DNA of 63,166 nucleotides, taken from the NCBI RefSeq assembly GCF_004104355.1, contig NZ_RJLM01000002.1, positions 1 through 63,166 on the forward strand. Reading direction: 5' to 3'. Shown here piece by piece: positions 55,956 through 63,166 of the stretch; the first letter of the stretch is position 1, and every line of letters begins with the position of its first letter. Position numbers and translations under genes: made by a program. Source of the DNA: Photobacterium chitinilyticum. GTDB lineage: Bacteria > Pseudomonadota > Gammaproteobacteria > Enterobacterales > Vibrionaceae. A model generated the notes under the pieces. That model was not told where the DNA came from. It saw only the letters and a list, made by a program, of their open reading frames with translations, and ran no database searches.

Positions 55956-58900
55956 CTATTCGTCCTCGCTAAAGAGATATTTCAGCTTGAGTGCAAAGCC
56001 GTCAACATCATTAGCATCAATAAAGTACCGGGTCGCACCCAGCCCTATAGTCCAGCTATCATCAATCTCGTAGCCAAGCTCGACACCCAGATAAGGATCA
56101 ACGCCATCATCACTGCTGCTGATAGTGTTTCCTTGATAGGTGCTATCAAAATCGGTTTCCCAATACATACCTCCGGCACTCACATCCAGATAGACTGAAT
56201 CTGCCTGCCAGAGCGAATAACGCACATCAAGTCCAATTCCACTTGCCAGCACAGGTGAAAACTTTGCAACACTTTGATGGTACTCCTCTGGCGTAGCCGT
56301 ATTGTTGCGGATCGTTGCACTACCCTGTCCCTGATCGATATAGCGTGCTGTCAGCGCCCAGTCCGAGCCGAATTCATACCCGACGCCTACCGTCCAGTAA
56401 AAATCAGAATCATCACTGTCGACAACAGTCCCCGCTTCAAGCCCAGAACGCTCATCTGCATTGCTCACACCAAGATCTGATTCGACAAACCAGCTGGCCT
56501 GGCTATTAAAACTCAGCAAAGCCAGCAGCATCAACCATCCACGTTTTCCTACTCGTCGAGTAAGACCAAGCAGAGCTAACAGGGCTAATGTCAGCCCTCC
56601 AAGGCTACCGCCCGCTTCATTTTCCACAGTCACTGACTGAGTCAATTTCGTTGTGACTTTAACCAAGCCTGTATCCTCCAGCCCATTCGAATCCCGGATC
56701 ACATAGGTGATGGTATCCACACCTTCAAACCCGACTTTTGGTGTATACGACAAGGTCTGATCGCTGGTAATCGCCACAATCCCGTTTTGCGCCACCGCAG
56801 AGACAATGGTTAACGTGTCAGCGTCCGGGTCACTGTCGTTACTCAGCACTTGGATAACCAGCGACGTCCGATCATCGGTTACTACTTCATCATCCACCGC
56901 CACCGGTGTCTGACTGTTCACGACTTTCACAGTAACATCCGCAAAATCAGTCCCGCCATTATTATCCGTCACGCTGTAGCTAATAGTCGCCACACCATAG
57001 AACTGATCCTTGGCGGTATAACTCAGCCAGTTATTGACCACATCTACTGAGCCGAAGTCCGCCGTGGCATTGGCAATGGTCAGCGCATGGCCATCGGTAT
57101 CACTGTCATTGGCCAGAGCATCAATCATAATATGGCCATTACGGCTAACGGAGACAGTATCCCCCTGTGCTTTCGGTATCGTGTTGCTGGTCGCTTTCGC
57201 GGCAACACCGCCCGGATCCACCACGCTGCCGTTGGCGACACCATCATCATCGTTCGGGCCACCATCCTGAATAGTCAGCTGCACACACCAGTGACCTTCT
57301 GTCAGTCCCTGCGTCCAGCTGGCATCCCCCGGAGGCGGGCAGTAACCTGCTTCACCTTGTGCCGAGGCCAGTGAATTCTCGGCATCTTCAACGAAGTCGA
57401 CCCAACCTTTTATACCATCTTCTTCCTTATTCCTATACTTACGGTATACGGCATTGGCCGGGATCGGACGACGCTGCGGGAAGACCACGCGATAGCTTTG
57501 CCCCACCTGCGGCAGACCCGTTGCAACAAAATCAAAGATCCCGCCAATATTATCCGCGGCTTCATCCTCACCCAACTGTGTAGTCACCTCCGTATCGAGC
57601 AATTGGGTTCCGCCAGTTTCATTGCCAGCTACAGTCACCCCTTTGCGCAGGCAGACCCCCGGATCCCCTTCGACCAGATAACTTGACGGGTCAGAGACCG
57701 TTTCCTGGATCACATTACAATCACTAATAGCATCCTGGTAATCCGGAATACCGTCATTATCACTATCGGTGTGACCTTCCTGGTTATCCGGGATCAAGTC
57801 ACCATCACTGTCTGCATCACCAAGCACTGCCAGAGCAGCTACAACCTCAAGGTACACGTCTTCTTTCACTGACAGCGGCCCGCTATCCGTCACCGTCAGC
57901 TGCAAGTGATAAATCGCCGAGCTCAGCTCTGATGGCGAGAAGCTCAGGGTAGCTCCCTGCGTCTGACCCGCAATGGCTGCTGTCAGCTTGTCATCAGCGG
58001 CTACCCAGGCATAGGTATGGGTATCTCCGGCGTTCGGATCAGCTACCGTTGCGGTAACAGTCACAGCCTGATCGCTGTTTTCCACCTTGCTTCGCTGCTC
58101 TTCACCCTGCTTCACTGTTACGCTCACTTTCGGCGCGACATTCTGCTCATAGATAGTCAGCGTATACTGGTTTTTACTGCCCAGGTTCAGGGATGAATCC
58201 AACGCAATGGTAAGGGTTTCTGCTCCTTCAGATACCTCATCAGAGTTCACCTTAAAAGTAATCTCCCCGACAGTGCCTGTCGTAATGTTCACTTCGCCAC
58301 TTGTCAGTGAATGATCTGCGTTATTATCACCAGGCCCAGTACTGCTTCCTGACACGGTATAAGGGATCGTCACTGGATACGAAGGGGCCGAACCATTGAG
58401 GTAGACTTTCACAGTATGCGAAGTGCCTTCCGTGGTTTCCCCGTCTTTTTCGATGCTCACCAATGGATGAACAGTCACCTTCTGACTCGCTTCGGCCACA
58501 TTTCCTTGTGAGTCTTCCGTCTGCCAGTACACAGTATTCACACCGGGACGGAAGAAGGTCGTGTTCTCGGCCAGAGAAACAGGCAATGGTTTACCGGTAC
58601 TGTCAAAGGCTACCGCTGTCCCCAGATCCACTTTGGTCGACAAGGCGGTCGCATTCACTTCCACTTCATCCGGTGCCGTGATCGTCGGTACCTCCAGTTT
58701 GTTGCTCTTAATGGTCACCGTAGCTTTAGCCGTCGCTTTCCCGCCGTTGCCATCAATAACCCCGTACTGCACCGTTACCGTACCGCTTTGTGTGGTAGCC
58801 AGCAGGATCTTGCCATCTTGATGGCTGGCCTGCCCTGAAGTTGGTTTCACCCAGTTCAGCTGCAATGTGTCTTCATCAACATCCGTATCATTGGTCAGAA

Positions 58901-61900
58901 CATCCAACGTATAAGCCGCCTGATCATTAGCTGTCAGAGCAAAGCTGTCATCCAAAGCAACAGGGGCATCATTCACGGCAGTAACGTTCAACGTCACGGA
59001 ATAAGTCACCGACGACGCCTGACCATCACTCACCTGGTACTCGAAAACATCGCTACCGTTGTAGTTTGCGGCAGGGGTATAGGTCCAGCCATTCGAGACT
59101 GCCACCAACGAACCATGTGATGGTGCAGAAACCACCTTCCGTGTCAGGTTGCTACTATCCACATCGGACAATGCCGGTGTAATGTCAGCGCTTGCATCTT
59201 CGTCCAAATTGATAGACAAAGACTCACCCACCGGCGCATCATTGACGTTTTTCACCGTTAGATTGAAGGCAGGTAGTGAGGCGCTTGCCGCCCCGTCAGA
59301 GACCGAAATCACAATCCCGCTGGTCGTGCCGACATGACTGTTATCAGGGGTACCACTCAGCGTCCCCGTCGCTTCATCGAAGCTAGCCCAAGTCGGTTTG
59401 TTGGTAATGCTGAATGTCAACGACGTACTGTCAACATCCGTCACCTGCGGTTTGTAATAATAGGCGCTATCCTCATTAACCTCCGTGGCCGGATTGCCAC
59501 TGATCACCGGTGCATCGTTGACATTATTAACCGTCAGACTAAAGGCAGGCAGCGACACTTTTTCCGTGCCATCCGACACAGAAATGACAATATTACTGGT
59601 AATGCCAACATGAGCATTGCCTGGCGTGCCACTCAGAACCCCGGTTGCCTCATCAAAGTTGGCCCAGTTCGGCTTATTGGCGATACTGAAGCTCAGTGTG
59701 TCCGCCGTATCATTATCAAGACCCACAGGGGCGAAATGATAAGCCGTATCTTCATCAACCGAATTGTCTGGCGTACCACTGATCGTCGGTGCGTCATTGA
59801 CCCCTGCAATTGTTATCGTAACTGTCGCAGGTACCGAATCCAGCTCACCGTCATTGGCCTTGTAGGTAAAGCTGTCCTGACCGAAGAAGTTAGCATCCGC
59901 CTGATACGTCACTTCATTGCCACTCAACAGAACACTGCCATTTTCCGGTTGCGTCACCAATTGATATGTCAGTGACGAGCTTTCCACATCGCTGCCTGCC
60001 AGAGTAATGGCCAGGGCTTTATCTTCTTCTCCGTCTACCGACAGGCTCTGTACACTTGGCGCGTCATTGACCGGATTAACCGTCAGCGACACTTCAACCG
60101 GTTCGGAGTCAAGCTCGCCGTCATTGACCTTGAACTTGAAGCTATCTGCACCGTTAAAGTGGGTATTCGGTGTATAACGCCAGCTATTTTCACTCAACTG
60201 CTCAAGTTTACCGTTACTGGTGCTTTCAGTAATGCTGTACACCAGGGAATCGTCTTCGATGTCTGTCCCGCTCAGTGTGAGTGTCAGTGTGGTATCTTCA
60301 TCCAGCGTTTGAGACTGAGCGGTCGCAACCGGCGCATCATTGACCGGTGTAACAGTCATCGTCACGGTTGCTTCATTGGAGATCGCGCCTGCGGCATCTT
60401 TGACTGTATAAGTGAAGGTATCATCACCGTAATAGTTGGCATTGGCGGTATAGACAATCGCCCCTTGTGACGTCACTTGAACCTGGCCATTGGCCGGGGC
60501 ATTTACCACCGTCACACTGGTCAGGTCAAAGCTATCATTGACATCGACATCGGTATCATTACCCAACACGTTGACTTCGAAAGAGCCTTCCTCCTGCAGC
60601 TCAGCCGTATTATCTTCCGCTACTGGCGCATCGTTGACCGGGGTAAGCGTAACCGTTACGGTCGCAGGCGCAGACTGCAACCCTTCGCTATCAGTCAGGG
60701 TATAGGTAAAGCTGAATGTACCATTTTTGTTTGCACGCGGCGTGATCACCAAGCTGCCATCGTCCCGAATACTGACTTCCGCTTTCGCATACCTTCCCGC
60801 ACCATTGCCTTGATTTTCCAAGGTGATATCATTTTTGCTAAAGCTCTGATCTTCGATATCGGTATCGTTCGCCAAAATTGCCAAGGTGGTTGCCACATCT
60901 TCATCAGTGGTTACGCTGTCATTACCTGCGACCGGACGGTCGTTCACCGCACCAATATTTATCGTCACAATAGCTGGTTCAGAAACACCACTTTCGCTAT
61001 CGGTAATGGTATAGGTAAAGGTATCCGTCCCAACTTCGTTCAAGTTTGGTGTGTACACCAAAGTGCCAGCAGTTTGATCAATCGCCACACTACCCATTGA
61101 CGGCTCTGTGGCAATCGCTATATCACCCGTTGGCTTACCATCTTCAATATCGTTGGCCACCGCACGCACCGCTATTGCATCAGTGACGTTATCCTCATCA
61201 ATCGTCGCAGTCTGGTTACTCACGATAGGCAAGTCATTGACCGCCGCGATAGTGACCGTTACCGTGGCTTCTGCCGACGTATTCAAGGCCGCATCTTTTA
61301 CCGTATAGGTGAAGCTGTCCTGTCCATTCAAATTGGCAGTCGGTGTATAGGTGGCAATACCATTGGCAATTGTTACGCTGCCTTTGCCTGGCTGGGTCAC
61401 CACTGCAGCTGAGGAAGCCACCATATCGTCTTCCGGATCATAATCATTATCCAGCAGTTTGATAATGACTGCGACATCCTCATTGGTGGCTGCCGTATCG
61501 TTGACAGTAACAGGTGCATCAGCCACCGCATTCATGGTCAAACTCACGGTACGGATTTCAGATCTTGCACTGGACGCATCAATAACCTGGAAAGTAAAGC
61601 TGTCGCTGTGGTTTTCACTGCCATTATGTTGATAGCTGAAGCTGCCATTTTCACTTAGGTTAAGCTGACCATATTGAGGGCCTGTGACAACGGACACCGT
61701 TAAGGTATCGCCACTGTCCGTATCGTCATCCGCCGCATTGCTGAGCAGACCATTTGCAGTAGCCACCGCCAGAGTGGCGGCTTCATCCAGGGTAAAGCTG
61801 AAGTTTTGCCCAACCGGGGCATCATTGGTATTGACAACTTCGATGTTGAAGCTGTCCAGGGTATCCTCATCCGTGCCATCGGAGACTTTAATTTGAACAG

Positions 61901-63166
61901 CACTGTAGCTGCCAACCGCAGCATCATCCGGTGTACCACTGAGCGCACCGGTCGAGGTATCAAACTCCGCCCAGCCCGGTTTGTTTTCAATACTATAGGT
62001 ATGTGTATCCCCCTGATCCGAATCGATCAGAGTTGGGGTAAAGCTATAGGCGGCGTCCTCATTGACCGTGGTTGCAGGCGTGCCGGACAACTGCGGCGCG
62101 ACATTATATTTCTTCACGACCGTCGCAGAAATGCTCGCGGCAGCATTGCCTGCTTCATCCGATATCACCACCGACAATGTCAAAGTACCCTCAGCCAACG
62201 AACTGACATCAATCCCCGTCACTTGCTCACTCACAGCATCAATTGCTACCGACGAAGAACCAGACACGCTGTTGGTACCGTCACTGATTTGATAGGTAAA
62301 TGAACCGGCACTTTCCAGACCCGATACTGTAAAGCTGAGCGCAGCCTCGTTATTTCGGTTAATCAGCGCCTGATCGATAACCACGCTGTGCCCACTCGGT
62401 GCCTGGGTATCGACCGTCAGCTCCAGCTGGGTCGCTGCAGTATTGCCGTTGCCCGCCGCATCGGTGAAGGTATCTGCATTGATATCTAACGTCGCATTGG
62501 TTTCTGAGTTAGCTGTCGGGGTGAAGAGCACGCTGTACTGAGTACTGCTGGTTGCCACGAAATTCGACAACTCACCGCCGGTCACGCTGATATCACCAAT
62601 ATTGAAGTCGCTGCTGGCTTCACTCAGAACAATGGTGATCGTTGCGGTTTCATCCGCCTTCAGGCTAGTCTTGTCGCTGGTGATTGTCACGCTTGGCAGC
62701 ACGGTATCGACTGTTTGGATACTTTGTGTCGCGGCGGTGTTGTTATTGCCTGCCGCATCGGAAGCCACGTTGGCAGCCACATTCACTGTGATGTTGGCGG
62801 TGCTGGACGCATCAGGTGTTACCACCAAGGTGTATACGCTGCTGCTCACGGCGGTGAAGGCACCCTTGCTGCCGCCGCTGACGGTGATATCGTCCGCGGC
62901 AAAGCCCGTCACCGACTCACTGAAGGTGAAGGTGTAGATCACATCCCCCGTCGCCGTCCCGGTGGTGTCATCGCTGATCGCCACGCTCGGTACGGCCGTG
63001 TCTACTGCCTGTGTGCTTTGTGTCGCGGCGGTGTTGTTATTGCCTGCCGCATCGGTGGCCACGTTGGCGGCCACATTCACCGTGATGTCACTGATGCTAC
63101 TGGCATCCGGCGTCACCACCAGGGTGTATACGCTGCTGCTCACGGCGGTGAAGGCACCCTTGCTGC
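55956..63166 (-). CDS. Giant repeat adhesin with choice-of-anchor U, GlyGly-CTERM-like and beta-barrel ends (5' end missing)
   Basis: More than 2,400 codons, open to the right edge, so the N terminus and any signal are not visible. From the N side: two or more 98-residue Ig-like (Big) copies; a third variant; then about eleven VNDAP-type cadherin/tandem-95 units (e.g. [36 protein letters not shown]); a Calx-beta-like segment ([19 protein letters not shown]); [20 protein letters not shown] calcium-type repeat; a choice-of-anchor U-like domain with [18 protein letters not shown] and [10 protein letters not shown]; two more cadherin-like units; GlyGly-CTERM-like [20 protein letters not shown] (about 56560-56620); a second hydrophobic stretch; and an 8-stranded-looking barrel of about 175 residues ending [10 protein letters not shown]. 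Confidence 0.85.
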   Translation of the reverse strand, partial: SKGAFTAVSSSVYTLVVTPDASSISDITVNVAANVATDAAGNNNTAATQSTQAVDTAVPSVAISDDTTGTATGDVIYTFTFSESVTGFAADDITVSGGSKGAFTAVSSSVYTLVVTPDASSTANITVNVAANVASDAAGNNNTAATQSIQTVDTVLPSVTITSDKTSLKADETATITIVLSEASSDFNIGDISVTGGELSNFVATSSTQYSVLFTPTANSETNATLDINADTFTDAAGNGNTAATQLELTVDTQAPSGHSVVIDQALINRNNEAALSFTVSGLESAGSFTYQISDGTNSVSGSSSVAIDAVSEQVTGIDVSSLAEGTLTLSVVISDEAGNAAASISATVVKKYNVAPQLSGTPATTVNEDAAYSFTPTLIDSDQGDTHTYSIENKPGWAEFDTSTGALSGTPDDAAVGSYSAVQIKVSDGTDEDTLDSFNIEVVNTNDAPVGQNFSFTLDEAATLAVATANGLLSNAADDDTDSGDTLTVSVVTGPQYGQLNLSENGSFSYQHNGSENHSDSFTFQVIDASSARSEIRTVSLTMNAVADAPVTVNDTAATNEDVAVIIKLLDNDYDPEDDMVASSAAVVTQPGKGSVTIANGIATYTPTANLNGQDSFTYTVKDAALNTSAEATVTVTIAAVNDLPIVSNQTATIDEDNVTDAIAVRAVANDIEDGKPTGDIAIATEPSMGSVAIDQTAGTLVYTPNLNEVGTDTFTYTITDSESGVSEPAIVTINIGAVNDRPVAGNDSVTTDEDVATTLAILANDTDIEDQSFSKNDITLENQGNGAGRYAKAEVSIRDDGSLVITPRANKNGTFSFTYTLTDSEGLQSAPATVTVTLTPVNDAPVAEDNTAELQEEGSFEVNVLGNDTDVDVNDSFDLTSVTVVNAPANGQVQVTSQGAIVYTANANYYGDDTFTYTVKDAAGAISNEATVTMTVTPVNDAPVATAQSQTLDEDTTLTLTLSGTDIEDDSLVYSITESTSNGKLEQLSENSWRYTPNTHFNGADSFKFKVNDGELDSEPVEVSLTVNPVNDAPSVQSLSVDGEEDKALAITLAGSDVESSSLTYQLVTQPENGSVLLSGNEVTYQADANFFGQDSFTYKANDGELDSVPATVTITIAGVNDAPTISGTPDNSVDEDTAYHFAPVGLDNDTADTLSFSIANKPNWANFDEATGVLSGTPGNAHVGITSNIVISVSDGTEKVSLPAFSLTVNNVNDAPVISGNPATEVNEDSAYYYKPQVTDVDSTSLTFSITNKPTWASFDEATGTLSGTPDNSHVGTTSGIVISVSDGAASASLPAFNLTVKNVNDAPVGESLSINLDEDASADITPALSDVDSSNLTRKVVSAPSHGSLVAVSNGWTYTPAANYNGSDVFEYQVSDGQASSVTYSVTLNVTAVNDAPVALDDSFALTANDQAAYTLDVLTNDTDVDEDTLQLNWVKPTSGQASHQDGKILLATTQSGTVTVQYGVIDGNGGKATAKATVTIKSNKLEVPTITAPDEVEVNATALSTKVDLGTAVAFDSTGKPLPVSLAENTTFFRPGVNTVYWQTEDSQGNVAEASQKVTVHPLVSIEKDGETTEGTSHTVKVYLNGSAPSYPVTIPYTVSGSSTGPGDNNADHSLTSGEVNITTGTVGEITFKVNSDEVSEGAETLTIALDSSLNLGSKNQYTLTIYEQNVAPKVSVTVKQGEEQRSKVENSDQAVTVTATVADPNAGDTHTYAWVAADDKLTAAIAGQTQGATLSFSPSELSSAIYHLQLTVTDSGPLSVKEDVYLEVVAALAVLGDADSDGDLIPDNQEGHTDSDNDGIPDYQDAISDCNVIQETVSDPSSYLVEGDPGVCLRKGVTVAGNETGGTQLLDTEVTTQLGEDEAADNIGGIFDFVATGLPQVGQSYRVVFPQRRPIPANAVYRKYRNKEEDGIKGWVDFVEDAENSLASAQGEAGYCPPPGDASWTQGLTEGHWCVQLTIQDGGPNDDDGVANGSVVDPGGVAAKATSNTIPKAQGDTVSVSRNGHIMIDALANDSDTDGHALTIANATADFGSVDVVNNWLSYTAKDQFYGVATISYSVTDNNGGTDFADVTVKVVNSQTPVAVDDEVVTDDRTSLVIQVLSNDSDPDADTLTIVSAVAQNGIVAITSDQTLSYTPKVGFEGVDTITYVIRDSNGLEDTGLVKVTTKLTQSVTVENEAGGSLGGLTLALLALLGLTRRVGKRGWLMLLALLSFNSQASWFVESDLGVSNADERSGLEAGTVVDSDDSDFYWTVGVGYEFGSDWALTARYIDQGQGSATIRNNTATPEEYHQSVAKFSPVLASGIGLDVRYSLWQADSVYLDVSAGGMYWETDFDSTYQGNTISSSDDGVDPYLGVELGYEIDDSWTIGLGATRYFIDANDVDGFALKLKYLFSEDE
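62722..63166 (-). repeat. 294-bp near-identical DNA repeats inside the adhesin
   Basis: The sequence from 62722 recurs from 63016, shift 294 bp (98 codons). The last 42 bp of the window equal 62831-62872 exactly. Further copies may lie beyond the right edge. Confidence 0.85.

Noticed and set aside
59334-61100. Long plus-strand open frames opposite the adhesin
   Set aside because: Mirror of a repetitive, stop-poor coding strand; no motif or ribosome site.

Overview
The window reads as chromosomal DNA of a marine gammaproteobacterium of the family Vibrionaceae (Photobacterium/Vibrio-like). Grounds: the start of nqrA (Na+-translocating NADH:quinone reductase), a four-gene frdABCD operon very like that of Vibrio, a DUF2860 protein (a family I know mainly from Vibrionaceae), a degraded ectB of the Vibrio ectoine type, and tRNA-Ser/tRNA-Asp genes of ordinary gamma type. 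I cannot name the species.

Layout. (1) 1-12.2 kb: a compact C4-dicarboxylate/anaerobic block, all on the minus strand except its regulators: 2-hydroxycarboxylate transporter, NAD-malic enzyme, frdABCD, DcuB-type antiporter, class I fumarase, then nqrA running off the left edge; a divergent CitA/DcuS-type kinase and CitB/DcuR-type regulator sit at 9.9-12.2 kb. Together they could import malate, split it between pyruvate (malic enzyme) and fumarate (fumarase), respire fumarate and export succinate. (2) 12.2-22.4 kb: PhoD-like phosphatase, LysR/MATE pair, NupC nucleoside transporter, LysR/GMC oxidoreductase pair, and a secreted His-rich TPR protein. (3) 22.5-25.3 kb: a small divergent redox locus (secreted tandem-domain protein, four-helix membrane protein and cytochrome c' on one side; cytochrome b561 and MarR on the other) around a 22-bp-arm perfect inverted repeat. 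(4) 25.3-29.7 kb: a decay zone with remnants of an S66 peptidase, a second GMC oxidoreductase, ectB and a DUF3047 gene, plus TetR and an AT-rich ankyrin-repeat gene. (5) 29.7-42.4 kb: DUF2860 protein, DUF3179 protein, signal-less GH18 protein, an SDR/AraC/lipoprotein-hydrolase/epimerase cluster, SMR pump, glycine-zipper lipoprotein, DUF2946-PCuAC copper pair, GNAT, LysR. (6) 42.6-48.2 kb: a tripartite RND efflux operon. (7) 48.3-54.2 kb: a minus-strand operon led by a response regulator lacking its phospho-acceptor Asp, then a 951-residue HExxH-propeller-Omp85-like fusion, then two GT4 glycosyltransferases. (8) 54.4-63.2 kb: EamA transporter, 110-bp tandem repeats downstream of tRNA-Asp, tRNA-Ser, and a giant repeat adhesin (right edge, 5' end missing) with a GlyGly-CTERM-like segment followed by a second signal-like helix and a beta-barrel.

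The best candidates for something undescribed are the palindrome-controlled cytochrome c'/b561 locus, the orphan-regulator/protease-barrel/glycosyltransferase operon, the tRNA-Asp terminator repeats and the adhesin-barrel fusion. All functions are from reading motifs and remembered families; no searches were run.
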